This document shows, piece after piece, positions 55,235 to 63,902 of a stretch of DNA of 64,000 bases. The translations under genes and the position numbers were made by a program. Every line of letters begins with the position of its first letter. The stretch's first letter is position 1. The stretch is from positions 3,969,001 through 4,033,000 of the forward strand of contig NZ_CP089518.1 in assembly GCF_025917685.1 (NCBI RefSeq). The letters run 5' to 3'. Origin of the DNA: Bacillus cereus. Lineage in GTDB: Bacteria; Bacillota; Bacilli; Bacillales; Bacillaceae_G. Below the pieces are notes generated by a model. It was not told where the DNA came from, did no database searches, and saw nothing but the letters and a program-made list of their open reading frames with translations.

Positions 55235-56077
55235 ATGTCAGTTAAGAAGAAAACGCAAGTACGCACCGGCAAAATGGTACGTGAACTAATGTTAGCAGAC
55301 GAAGATGTAAATGCTTCGCTAATTATGGTATATAGTGAAAACGGTGTAAACGCAGAAATTAAAATCGAGGGCTTAACGCCGAAATGTAACGAAGAATTAT
55401 TTTTGAGCGGAAACGTGGATTGGAACAAGAGTGTTATTTATAAAATTGTTGATTTCACTGGGAACGCTGAAGTTGGTAAAGTTACATTAACAGCGATGAA
55501 CAAAAATAATGTTTCTCTAGAAGTTGAACGCGTTATGTGGAGCAAAGAAAATAAAGAAGCTGCTGAGCAAGAAGAAACAGTTGCAGAAGCTACTCCGAAA
55601 AAAGAAGTAGTTGTAGAAGCTCCAAAAGCAGTTACACCTGCTCCAAAACCTGTTACGCGAGTAGAAACACCTGCTATGGCGCCTAAACCTACTCCGGTAC
55701 CAACACCGAAGCCAGTAAGTGTTGAAGCAGCTGTAGAACTATCTACTCCAGCACCTATGAAAAAAACAGTACCTACTCCAGTTACAAAGCAAGAGACAGC
55801 ACCGGTTACTCCTGCAAAACCAAAGCAACCTGCTTTGACTGAAACAAATACAAAACTACAAGAAAATTATGTTAAACTTGTGAAAAAGACAATTGAAGTT
55901 TGTCAAGATTACGAGCTTGGCATCGACATAGATGATTCTATTGAAGGATTAAAAGAAGAGCTACAAAGCCAAGGTATTAGCGTTACATTCGACAAAGAGA
56001 TTATGGACGTTGTAAATCGCCTTCGTTCTTTACAAGATAAAGGAATCAAAGTAGAAAAAGTACTTACTTTACTATAA
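55235..56077 (+). CDS. P/T/K-rich two-domain protein of unknown function
   Basis: 280 residues with GAGAGGAG before ATG. Residues 1-110 form a globular-looking beta-rich domain (KMVRELMLADEDVNASLIMVY...); 120-210 is a low-complexity linker rich in Pro, Thr, Val, Lys and Ala (e.g. KPTPVPTPKPVSVEA); 210-280 is a helical, acidic domain (KLVKKTIEVCQDYELGIDIDDSIEGL). No signal peptide or membrane segment. I recognise the pattern only as a B. cereus-group conserved protein, and cannot assign a function. A spore-coat or exosporium association is possible but unsupported by sequence. Confidence 0.7.
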   Translation: MSVKKKTQVRTGKMVRELMLADEDVNASLIMVYSENGVNAEIKIEGLTPKCNEELFLSGNVDWNKSVIYKIVDFTGNAEVGKVTLTAMNKNNVSLEVERVMWSKENKEAAEQEETVAEATPKKEVVVEAPKAVTPAPKPVTRVETPAMAPKPTPVPTPKPVSVEAAVELSTPAPMKKTVPTPVTKQETAPVTPAKPKQPALTETNTKLQENYVKLVKKTIEVCQDYELGIDIDDSIEGLKEELQSQGISVTFDKEIMDVVNRLRSLQDKGIKVEKVLTLL

Positions 56078-56115
56078 AAATAAGGAGATGGCGGTCGCCA
56101 TCTCCTTATTTTTTA
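56076..56115. terminator. Bidirectional terminator
   Basis: AAAATAAGGAGATGGCG-GT-CGCCATCTCCTTATTTT is a perfect 17-bp stem between the converging genes. Confidence 0.95.
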
Positions 56116-56942
56116 TAATTCCATTCATTACTTTCATACTTCTCTTTTGCTAACGTTTGAACTTCATGAAGCTGTTCTTCTGTTAGTTCATACGGCACAA
56201 GCTCTATATCTAATCCTTTTTCAAATCCAGTTTCAAACGCTTTAATTAACTGTTCAATCGTAAATGTACGATCTGTTAATTCATTAATCGCTACCGCTTT
56301 AGAAGAAAACATGTTTTTCATACGCTCTTTTACACGTTCATTCGGGAATAAAAATAGATCGTATAACTCATCTAAATCTATTTCTAACGGAATAGAACCG
56401 TGCTGTAAAATAACACCTTTTTGACGTGTTTGAGCACTACCTGCGATTTTTCTTCCTTCAACTACAATTTCATACCAAGATGGTGCATCAAAACATACTC
56501 CTGAACGCGGATTTTTCAAATTTTCACGATCCGCTTCTGTTTTCGGAACTGCATAATATGCTTCTAATCCTAATGCCTTAAAACCATCTAATAAGCCTTG
56601 CGAAATAACACGATATGCTTCTGTAACTGTTTTTGGCATATTTGGATGATCTTCAGACACAATAACACTGTACGTTAATTCTTTATCATGTAATACACCC
56701 CTGCCGCCTGTTTGACGACGAACGAAACCATATTCTTTTTCGTTAACTACATCCATATTAATGTCTTTTTCAACACGCTGAAAATACCCGACTGTTAATG
56801 TCGGCACTTCCCATTCATAAAAACGAATTGTTGGCGGCATTTTCTTTTCACTTTGCCAATTTAATAAGCATTCATCTAACGCCATATTAAATGCTGGTGA
56901 ACATTGACCAGAGTTAATATAACACCATTTTTCTTTTCCCAT
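56106..56942 (-). CDS. lipM: Octanoyltransferase LipM
   Basis: 278 residues from ATG 56942 (GAGGTG upstream). BPL/LplA/LipB fold. The catalytic Cys150 in [14 protein letters not shown] is at the same position as in B. subtilis LipM, and the substrate-binding motifs [19 protein letters not shown] and [19 protein letters not shown] are present. It transfers octanoate from acyl carrier protein to GcvH. It lies close to the glycine-cleavage genes gcvPA/gcvPB, whose H protein it modifies. Confidence 0.93.
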   Translation of the reverse strand: MGKEKWCYINSGQCSPAFNMALDECLLNWQSEKKMPPTIRFYEWEVPTLTVGYFQRVEKDINMDVVNEKEYGFVRRQTGGRGVLHDKELTYSVIVSEDHPNMPKTVTEAYRVISQGLLDGFKALGLEAYYAVPKTEADRENLKNPRSGVCFDAPSWYEIVVEGRKIAGSAQTRQKGVILQHGSIPLEIDLDELYDLFLFPNERVKERMKNMFSSKAVAINELTDRTFTIEQLIKAFETGFEKGLDIELVPYELTEEQLHEVQTLAKEKYESNEWNYKK

Positions 56943-57112
56943 CCTGCACCTCATATAACCAATTATTTTTCACATTCTCTAGTCTACCAAATTCGACAAA
57001 ATTTGTGAAAGAATACGAAATTTCTTCTTATATGCGAATGAATCTGTTGCATAAATACATATGGGCATTATAATATTGAAAGTAGGATTAGAAAAAAGGG
57101 AGCGATAGAACC

Positions 57113-57496
57113 GTGTCAACAAGTTGGATTATTTTATTAGCCGTAATCGTAGCGTTCATCGGTTACACTGTATGGATGTATTTCTATCAGAAAAAATTAA
57201 TTAAAACTCTTACAGAAGAAGAATTTCGCGCTGGCTACCGTAAAGCACAGCTTATCGATATTCGCGAAGCAGACGAATATAACGCAGGGCATATTTTAGG
57301 TGCACGTAACATTCCGTTATCACAAGTTCGCCTTCGTCATAAAGAACTTCGTAAAGATCAACCTGTTTACTTATACTGCCAAAGCGGATTCCGTACAGGT
57401 CGTGCAGCACAATACTTAAAAAAACAAGGCTACAAAGATTTCTACCAATTACAAGGTGGATTTAAATCTTGGACAGGCAAAATTAAAAAGAAATAA
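57113..57496 (+). CDS. yqhL: Membrane-anchored rhodanese YqhL
   Basis: 127 residues from GTG 57113. One N-terminal transmembrane helix (residues ~5-22) and a rhodanese domain with the active-site Cys in YLYCQSGFRTGRAAQYL near residue 93. It may transfer sulfane sulfur at the membrane. Corresponds to B. subtilis YqhL, adjacent to lipM. Confidence 0.9.
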   Translation: MSTSWIILLAVIVAFIGYTVWMYFYQKKLIKTLTEEEFRAGYRKAQLIDIREADEYNAGHILGARNIPLSQVRLRHKELRKDQPVYLYCQSGFRTGRAAQYLKKQGYKDFYQLQGGFKSWTGKIKKK

Positions 57497-57502
57497 CATA
57501 CA

Positions 57503-57535
57503 AAAAACTAGCTGTGTAATTCAGCTAGTTTTTTC
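57503..57535. terminator. Bidirectional terminator
   Basis: AAAACTAGCTG-TGTAATT-CAGCTAGTTTT between yqhL and the lipoprotein gene. Confidence 0.92.
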
Positions 57536-58094
57536 ATTCCATATTGTTCGCAATGTATAATAAATTTTGCTTGATTACATCTTCATCTTTCTCGTCTACA
57601 TTACGATATAATAGCTGATATTCAATTCCCTGCTCTTGCCATATAAGCGTAGCGAATTCATCTCCTCGTTCGTAATCATCCTTATTTTTAAAATAAGCAG
57701 GCGCTCCATTATTCAGCCTCATTTGTTCTTGAAATCGATTCTCTTCTACGAGGTATGGAAAACTGTAAGAAAAGTTTGCTACTGTTAATTCTATATAGTC
57801 GCGCCTTCCTTTCTCTTGTTGCTTATATTTAATCGTTACGACAACATTCTTCTTGCCCATCATCCTTACCTCCCCCATCACATCACTCGTAATGTCATAA
57901 GGTAAAAATGTTGGAACTTTGAACTTCGCTGGAAAATATTTCGGTAGCTCCTTTAGCGGGATAGGATCAGTAACACGATCCTTAGCCCCCCCTGTTGTTC
58001 CCACAAATGTTTTTTCTTCTTGCATCGTTTGCTGAAATGAACATGAGCTAAGTAATACACTAGAAAACACGAAACAAACGATTCCTTTTTTCAA
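57534..58094 (-). CDS. Lipoprotein of unknown function
   Basis: 186 residues. A lipoprotein signal with lipobox LLSSC (Cys near residue 18), then a soluble domain with KYFPAKFKVPTFLPYDITSDVMG and LIWQEQGIEYQLLYRN. This recalls DUF4367-type extracellular domains of Bacillus regulators, but I would not assign a role. Single gene. Confidence 0.75.
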   Translation of the reverse strand: MKKGIVCFVFSSVLLSSCSFQQTMQEEKTFVGTTGGAKDRVTDPIPLKELPKYFPAKFKVPTFLPYDITSDVMGEVRMMGKKNVVVTIKYKQQEKGRRDYIELTVANFSYSFPYLVEENRFQEQMRLNNGAPAYFKNKDDYERGDEFATLIWQEQGIEYQLLYRNVDEKDEDVIKQNLLYIANNME

Positions 58095-58313
58095 TTTGTT
58101 TCCGCCCTTTCATACCGCCCTCTTAACGACCGAAGCGTTTATACTCTCTTCATATTCGCTTCGTTATGAAACGCCTCCTCCGAAAACTTTCCACGTTATT
58201 CTCACACATTTTGACAAAAACTCTTTGCAAACATACAAAAAAGACCCCGCTACTCTCACGCCCAAATAAAAAGGTTACGCGAATAACAGAAGTCATGTTT
58301 ATAACATAGTTTG

Positions 58314-58327
58314 TGAAAAGCTTTTCA
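58314..58327. promoter_or_regulatory. Perfect palindrome before the LacI gene
   Basis: TGAAAAGCTTTTCA is a 14-bp perfect palindrome with a GC centre, about 61 bp upstream of the start codon. It is probably the regulator's own operator, since LacI-family sites are such palindromes. Confidence 0.55.
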
Positions 58328-58361
58328 GGTCAAGATTTTTTCATTCTTATTATTTTCCCCT

Positions 58362-59363
<1,002 letters not shown>

Positions 59364-59365
<2 letters not shown>

Positions 59366-59397
59366 AAAAGAGCGTTAACTATAGCGCTCTTTTTTCA
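59364..59397 (+). terminator. Terminator of the LacI gene
   Basis: AAAGAGCGTTAACTATAGCGCTCTTT hairpin with a run of six Ts. Confidence 0.9.
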
Positions 59398-59409
59398 ACT
59401 CTTCACCTA

Positions 59410-59458
59410 TTGACTTTATATTTTCCATCTCATATAATTAACCTAACGAACGGTAGGT
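59410..59458 (+). promoter_or_regulatory. tetR-SMR promoter and operator 1
   Basis: TTGACT (59410-59415), 17-bp spacer, TATAAT (59433-59438). The inverted repeat ACCTAACG-AA-CGGTAGGT (59441-59458) lies immediately downstream of the -10 and is repeated at 60085-60102, before the SMR genes. Confidence 0.8.
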
Positions 59459-59469
59459 AGGGGATGAAA

Positions 59470-60045
59470 ATGACAGCAAACCGCATTAAAGCTGTAGCAC
59501 TTTCTCATTTCGCACGCTACGGCTACGAAGGAACTTCATTAGCAAATATTGCTCAAGAAGTTGGGATTAAAAAACCATCGATTTACGCACACTTTAAAGG
59601 AAAAGAAGAGTTATATTTCACATGCTTAGAATCCGCTCTTCAAAAAGATTTGCAAAGCTTCACAGACGATATCGAAAATTTTTCAAAATTGTCCACTGAA
59701 GAATTACTAGTAAATCTGTTAAAAGGTTATGCAAAACGATTTGGTGAAAGTGAAGAATCAATGTTTTGGTTACGAACTTCTTATTTTCCGCCGGATGCAT
59801 TTCGCGAACAAATTATCAATAAAGCGAATGTACACATTGAAAACGTCGGAAAACTTTTATTCCCTGTATTTAAAAGGGCAAGCGAGCAAGATGAGCTGCA
59901 TAACATTGAAGTAAAAGATGCCTTAGAAGCTTTTCTATGCTTACTTGACGGTCTTATGGTTGAACTACTATACGCAGGTTTAAATCGTTTTGAGACACGT
60001 TTAGACGCCTCTTGGAAAGTATTTTGGCGCGGACTTTCAAACTGA
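59470..60045 (+). CDS. TetR family regulator of the SMR pair
   Basis: 191 residues from ATG 59470, with AGGGG 6 nt upstream. N-terminal TetR helix-turn-helix (IKAVALSHFARYGYEGTSLANIAQEVGIKKPSIYAHF) and an all-helical ligand domain. It probably represses itself and the following exporters by the repeated operator. B. subtilis yvdT-yvdS-yvdR has the same layout. Confidence 0.88.
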   Translation: MTANRIKAVALSHFARYGYEGTSLANIAQEVGIKKPSIYAHFKGKEELYFTCLESALQKDLQSFTDDIENFSKLSTEELLVNLLKGYAKRFGESEESMFWLRTSYFPPDAFREQIINKANVHIENVGKLLFPVFKRASEQDELHNIEVKDALEAFLCLLDGLMVELLYAGLNRFETRLDASWKVFWRGLSN

Positions 60046-60076
60046 CGGATTGCTCCTTTGCAATGCGTCGTTTTTA
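60045..60076 (+). terminator. Hairpin between tetR and the first SMR gene
   Basis: GACGGATTG / CAATGCGTC (one internal mismatch) with TTTTT tail. It may be an attenuator allowing partial read-through to the SMR genes. Confidence 0.55.
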
Positions 60077-60084
60077 AGCCCTTT

Positions 60085-60102
60085 ACCTAACGACTGGTAG
60101 GA
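60085..60102 (+). promoter_or_regulatory. TetR operator 2, before the SMR pair
   Basis: ACCTAACGACTGGTAGGA repeats operator 1 (15 of 18 positions identical). It sits just before the Shine-Dalgarno of the first SMR gene, possibly causing roadblock repression. Confidence 0.65.
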
Positions 60103-60116
60103 AGGAGAAATGACAT

Positions 60117-60449
60117 ATGGCATGGATTTATGTAATCTTAGCTGGTATTATTGAAATCTTTTGGGTAATTGGACTAAAACACGCGGAGACACCACTTGAG
60201 TGGATAGGTGTCGCTCTATTAATTACAGTAAGTTTCGTCTTATTATTTAGAGCTTATAAAGATTTACCTGTCGGTACTGTGTACGCAGTCTTTACAGGAA
60301 TCGGCGCAGGCGGAATCGTTCTTACAGAGATTTTCATCTTCGGAGAACCATTCTCTATTGTAAAAGTATTATTAATCGGTTTAATCTTCTTCGGAGTAAT
60401 TGGTTTAAAACGAGTAACAGAAGAAAAAGAAACGAAGGAGGCTGCATAA
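60117..60449 (+). CDS. SMR family exporter, subunit 1 (YkkC/YvdR-like)
   Basis: 110 residues, four transmembrane helices. The conserved Glu13 (AGIIEIFWVIGLKHAE) and LPVGTVYAVFTGIGAGGIVLTE are Small Multidrug Resistance motifs of the SugE/YkkC group, which often act as guanidinium or quaternary-cation exporters in heterodimers. There is no guanidine riboswitch here, so the TetR regulator replaces it. AAGGAG is 9 nt upstream. Confidence 0.9.
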   Translation: MAWIYVILAGIIEIFWVIGLKHAETPLEWIGVALLITVSFVLLFRAYKDLPVGTVYAVFTGIGAGGIVLTEIFIFGEPFSIVKVLLIGLIFFGVIGLKRVTEEKETKEAA

Positions 60450-60450
60450 A

Positions 60451-60765
60451 ATGGCTTGGGTATTTTTAATTCTAGCTGGTATTTGTGAAATTATTGGTGT
60501 ACTCTTTATGAAAGTAGCCACTGAAAAGAAAGGCTGGGCACCAAAAGTTATTTTAATCGCTAACTTCGGCGTAAGCTTCTTCTTCTTATCCCTTGCGATG
60601 GACACATTACCGATGGGAACTGCTTACGCGATTTGGACTGGAATCGGAACTGCCGGTAGTGCACTTCTAGGTATTCTTATTTTCCGCGAATCAGCGGATT
60701 GGCGTCGTCTTGCCTTCTTAAGCTGCATTCTATGCGGCGCTGTTGGCTTAAAACTATTAAGCTAA
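60451..60765 (+). CDS. SMR family exporter, subunit 2 (YkkD/YvdS-like)
   Basis: 104 residues, one nucleotide after the first SMR gene. Glu13 (AGICEIIGVLFMK) and TLPMGTAYAIWTGIGTAGSALLGI are present. Two dissimilar SMR subunits in tandem imply a heterodimeric antiporter. Substrate is not predictable from sequence. Confidence 0.9.
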   Translation: MAWVFLILAGICEIIGVLFMKVATEKKGWAPKVILIANFGVSFFFLSLAMDTLPMGTAYAIWTGIGTAGSALLGILIFRESADWRRLAFLSCILCGAVGLKLLS

Positions 60766-60780
60766 CGTGAGGTGAATGTC

Positions 60781-61038
60781 ATGTGGAAAGAAAAAGGAAA
60801 ACAAATGTTAGCATGGATTACACTTGGTATCGTCATTCTATTACAGATAAGTTTTCATATAATAGAATCATTGTTTCATAAAGTAGTATCCATTCTCACA
60901 TTCCTTCCTAACATGACACTTGAAATTGTATCAATTGTTTGGTCCATTATTGCCTCCATTGCAATCGTTATTATATGGAGTATCGCCAAGCTATGGAATA
61001 AGTTATTTAAAAAGGACAGTTCTTCTGAAAAGAAGTAA
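60781..61038 (+). CDS. Small membrane protein downstream of the SMR pair
   Basis: 85 residues from ATG 60781, with GAGGTG upstream. Two hydrophobic stretches (residues ~10-40 and 45-70) and a basic tail KLWNKLFKKDSSSEKK. 15 nt after the SMR genes and ended by a terminator, so it is part of the operon. I do not recognise it; it could be an accessory factor for the exporter. Confidence 0.7.
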   Translation: MWKEKGKQMLAWITLGIVILLQISFHIIESLFHKVVSILTFLPNMTLEIVSIVWSIIASIAIVIIWSIAKLWNKLFKKDSSSEKK

Positions 61039-61052
61039 CTGTCCTTTTTTTA
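61010..61052 (+). terminator. Terminator of the tetR-SMR operon
   Basis: AAAGGACAGTT...AACTGTCCTTT with inner CTTCT/AGAAG pairing and seven Ts, the last of which overlap the bcr1 target TTTAT. Confidence 0.9.
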
Positions 61053-61204
61053 TCCCGCATTAACGGGCAGTAAGACCCCCACCTCAAAATTCGGCGAATG
61101 CGAGGGAGTTAGGTGGGAGATCAACTGCCCGTAAACGCCCGATTGGTTCAGCTAATAATCAGTGGGGATGGACAAAACCCCCACTGATTAAAGTTTCACT
61201 TTAT
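61050..61204 (+). repeat. bcr1 repeat, copy 3 (full length)
   Basis: 145-bp element (61055-61199) flanked by TTTAT (61050-61054 and 61200-61204), in the T-tract of a terminator. It aligns with copy 1 along its length: CCCGC start, GGGCAGT...ACTGCCC arms, TCAGTGGGG...CCCCACTGA arms, TTAAAGTTTCAC end. Confidence 0.9.
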
Positions 61205-61206
61205 AT

Positions 61207-61392
61207 TCATTCAGATTTTCTATAGAAATTTGATGCGATCAGACAAAGCAGACCAGCTATGACAACACTCATACCAATCCCTTTATGCAAATTAGGAAAT
61301 GGCGATGGTATATCTGAGTAAAAATTTACTAATATGAGACCAATTGAAAATAAAAGGACTCCTATTCTATATAACCATTTTCTTTTTTTCAT
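61207..61392 (-). CDS. Small two-helix membrane protein
   Basis: 61 residues from ATG 61392 (GGAGG at 7 nt). Transmembrane helices at about residues 8-26 (IGVLLFSIGLILVNFY) and 40-56 (GMSVVIAGLLCLIAS). Function unknown. It ends two nucleotides from the bcr1 flank. Confidence 0.65.
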   Translation of the reverse strand: MKKRKWLYRIGVLLFSIGLILVNFYSDIPSPFPNLHKGIGMSVVIAGLLCLIASNFYRKSE

Positions 61393-61463
61393 CATTCTCC
61401 CTCCTAAAATTTTTCATACCCTTCTTTCTTTTGGACATACTACCTAAAAAAGGAGTGGATAGT

Positions 61464-61613
61464 ATGCAGAATTCTATACATAAGCAAATCCTATTTTTAT
61501 TTTTCCTCTTTCTCATTCTCGTTATCGTTTTCAGCTTTATATTACATACTCCGAAAGATGTACCTATTAGCGTTTCTTTGTATAAACTTTTGCTCTCGTA
61601 TTGTCGTTATTGA
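61464..61613 (+). CDS. 49-residue single-helix membrane protein
   Basis: A good AAGGAG lies 8 nt before ATG 61464. Residues 8-30 form one helix (ILFLFFLFLILVIVFSFIL) followed by a short polar tail. No family recognised. Small, single-span, in the accessory region. Confidence 0.6.
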   Translation: MQNSIHKQILFLFFLFLILVIVFSFILHTPKDVPISVSLYKLLLSYCRY

Positions 61614-61642
61614 AGAAGGTGCCTTTTAAAATTCTTGGCAAG

Positions 61643-61676
61643 AAAAAAAGACCAACATTTTCCTGTTGGTCTTTCG
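61643..61676. terminator. Bidirectional terminator
   Basis: AAAGACCAACA-TTTTCC-TGTTGGTCTTT with T-runs, between converging small genes. Confidence 0.92.
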
Positions 61677-61684
61677 TATATGTA

Positions 61685-61876
61685 TCACTTTTCAAAGCGA
61701 TCTAACATTTCGTCTCTCATTCCGAAACTAACAACCGCAATTCCTACATACATAAATAGAAGGAATGCCGGATGAACTGTATTGTACCAGCTGCTATCAA
61801 CAATTAAATAAATTGTTAACGCCACAACAAGAACAAAAGCTAAAATAAACATATAAAAGTGTCTTGTACTACCCAT
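61685..61876 (-). CDS. Small two-helix membrane protein
   Basis: 63 residues from ATG 61876, with AGAGGAG at 6 nt. Helices at about 6-25 (FYMFILAFVLVVALTIYLI) and 33-50 (PAFLLFMYVGIAVVSFG), then an acidic tail RDEMLDRFEK. Function unknown. Confidence 0.65.
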   Translation of the reverse strand: MGSTRHFYMFILAFVLVVALTIYLIVDSSWYNTVHPAFLLFMYVGIAVVSFGMRDEMLDRFEK

Positions 61877-61946
61877 GATAAACTCCTCTCTGCTCTCTTC
61901 ACCATTCAACAGTATATTTTATCGAATAATTCGATATGACTCAAGG

Positions 61947-62171
61947 CTAACTTTCTGTTATGTAATCAAGTTCTACCTTTACAATGTCCTCACACGCTAT
62001 TGAAATGATCGTTCCCTGCTTATCAATCGCTGTCACTTCTCTATTGTCCATTACACGATGAGCTACTCTTTCTAGCACTTTCCCTTGGTCTCGGTAACAA
62101 AATTCTTTTATATCTTTAATTGTTTCTCCATTTTCTAAATGGTATACCATTCTATAACATCGATATCCCAC
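61947..62171 (-). CDS. Small cytoplasmic protein, function unknown
   Basis: 74 residues from GTG 62171, with GGGGGTG upstream. Hydrophilic, mixed charge, no membrane segment; reads MVYHLENGETIKDIKEF, then VLERVAHRVMDNREVTAID. I do not recognise it. Confidence 0.6.
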   Translation of the reverse strand: MGYRCYRMVYHLENGETIKDIKEFCYRDQGKVLERVAHRVMDNREVTAIDKQGTIISIACEDIVKVELDYITES

Positions 62172-62384
62172 ACTTTCACCCCCATATTGCTCGTTTTTTC
62201 ACATATACATAAAAATGAGTAATTTTTTCCTCATCACATCTTCTTAATTTCAATAAAATTCTAACAAAAATAAATACTTTTATCAAACCGACTTTTTCAA
62301 CAAAATCGGCTATAAAACTGCTTCTTTACAGCAATATGAAACAAAAAATAATAATTTTTAACACTTTTTTCATCCTACCTGCAC
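62172..62384. other. Intergenic region, no gene seen
   Basis: About 210 bp of AT-rich DNA between the small protein gene and the gcv terminator. It probably holds the promoter of the small gene. No other feature recognised. Confidence 0.5.
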
Positions 62385-62385
62385 A

Positions 62386-62421
62386 AAAAAAAGAACCCGC
62401 ATATAGCGAGTTCTTTTTTAT
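62386..62421 (-). terminator. Terminator of the gcv operon
   Basis: On the minus strand AAAAAAGAACTCGC-TATA-GCGGGTTCTTTTTTTT, just past the gcvPB stop. Confidence 0.92.
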
Positions 62422-62426
62422 TCTAA

Positions 62427-63902
62427 TCAAACTTGTACAGGAGCTAGCTTTTCATAACGTAAAATAGGTTTACGTGCAGCCATCGTTTCGTCTAAACGTT
62501 TAATGACTGTAGTATGCGGTGCTTCTTGTACAACTTCTGGATTTTCTTCTACTTCTTTAGCGATTTGAATCATCTTATCAATGAAACCATCTAACGTTTC
62601 TTTTGATTCTGTTTCTGTTGGCTCAATCATAATACATTCTTCCACATTTAATGGGAAGTAAATTGTTGGTGGATGGTAACCGAAATCAAGCAGACGTTTT
62701 GCAATATCTAACGTACGTACACCAAGTTTCTTTTGACGACGACCTGATAATACAAATTCATGCTTACAATGTCTATCGAACGGAAGATCATAGAATGGTG
62801 CTAATCTTCTCATCATGTAGTTCGCATTTAATACAGCATACTCAGTTACTGCACGCAAGCCATCTGGACCCATAGAACGAATATATGTGTATGCACGAAC
62901 GTTAATTCCGAAGTTACCATAGAATGGTTTCACACGCCCAATTGCTTCTGGACGATCATAGTTGAAGTGATAGCCATTTTCCGTTTTCTCCAAAATCGGT
63001 TTTGGTAAGTACGGAATTAAATCAGCTTTCACACCTACTGGACCAGAACCTGGACCACCGCCACCATGCGGACCTGTAAATGTTTTATGAAGGTTTAAAT
63101 GCACAACGTCAAATCCCATATCTCCTGGGCGTGCTTGGCTTAATACCGCATTTAAGTTTGCACCATCATAGTATAATTTACCGCCTGCGTTATGGACGAT
63201 TTCTGCCATTTCTAAAATATTTTCTTCGAATAGGCCTAATGTATTTGGATTTGTTAACATAAGTGCTGCTGTTTCTTCGTTTACAACACGTTTTAAGTCT
63301 TCTAAATCAACAAGACCATGTTCATTTGATTTTACTGTAATTGTTTCAAAACCAGCTACTGTTGCAGATGCTGGGTTCGTTCCGTGAGCAGAGTCAGGAA
63401 CAATTACTTTCGTACGGTTAAAGTCACCATTTGCTTCATGGTATGCACGAATTAACATTAAACCTGTCCATTCTCCGTGTGCACCAGCTGCTGGCTGTAA
63501 TGTAACAGTATCCATACCTGTAATTTCAATTAAATGCTCTTGTAAGTCGTACATTAATTCCATTGCACCTTGCACTGTCTTTTCATCTTGAAGTGGATGA
63601 ATATTTGCAAATCCTGCGAAACGAGCTACGTTTTCATTAATTTTCGGATTATACTTCATCGTACAAGATCCAAGTGGATAGAATCCAGAATCAACGCCGT
63701 GGTTACGGTTTGAAAGTGCTGTATAGTGGCGCATAATGTCAAGTTCAGATACTTCTGGTAGCTCTGCATCTTCTACTCGAATATAATCGCTCTCAAACAC
63801 ATCTTCTAGTTTCACTTCTTCTACATCTAATTTGGGTAAGCTGTATCCTACGCGTCCTTCTTTAGTCACTTCAAAAATAAGTGCTTGGTCTTGGTTCTTC
63901 AT
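62427..63902 (-). CDS. gcvPB: Glycine dehydrogenase (decarboxylating) subunit 2
   Basis: 491 residues, standard for the split P-protein. The PLP-binding Lys is in [23 protein letters not shown] near residue 270; [12 protein letters not shown] near 138 and [12 protein letters not shown] near 220 are typical. With GcvPA it decarboxylates glycine and passes the aminomethyl group to lipoyl-GcvH. Overlaps gcvPA by 3 nt (ATGA). Confidence 0.95.
   Translation of the reverse strand: MKNQDQALIFEVTKEGRVGYSLPKLDVEEVKLEDVFESDYIRVEDAELPEVSELDIMRHYTALSNRNHGVDSGFYPLGSCTMKYNPKINENVARFAGFANIHPLQDEKTVQGAMELMYDLQEHLIEITGMDTVTLQPAAGAHGEWTGLMLIRAYHEANGDFNRTKVIVPDSAHGTNPASATVAGFETITVKSNEHGLVDLEDLKRVVNEETAALMLTNPNTLGLFEENILEMAEIVHNAGGKLYYDGANLNAVLSQARPGDMGFDVVHLNLHKTFTGPHGGGGPGSGPVGVKADLIPYLPKPILEKTENGYHFNYDRPEAIGRVKPFYGNFGINVRAYTYIRSMGPDGLRAVTEYAVLNANYMMRRLAPFYDLPFDRHCKHEFVLSGRRQKKLGVRTLDIAKRLLDFGYHPPTIYFPLNVEECIMIEPTETESKETLDGFIDKMIQIAKEVEENPEVVQEAPHTTVIKRLDETMAARKPILRYEKLAPVQV

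Noticed and set aside
55235..56077. Assignment as a named exosporium protein
   Set aside because: The resemblance is only to my recollection of group-specific proteins; nothing in the sequence proves a spore-surface location.
60040..60120. Guanidine (ykkC) riboswitch before the SMR genes
   Set aside because: The gap after tetR is only about 70 nt and holds an operator and a simple hairpin; the conserved aptamer motifs are absent.
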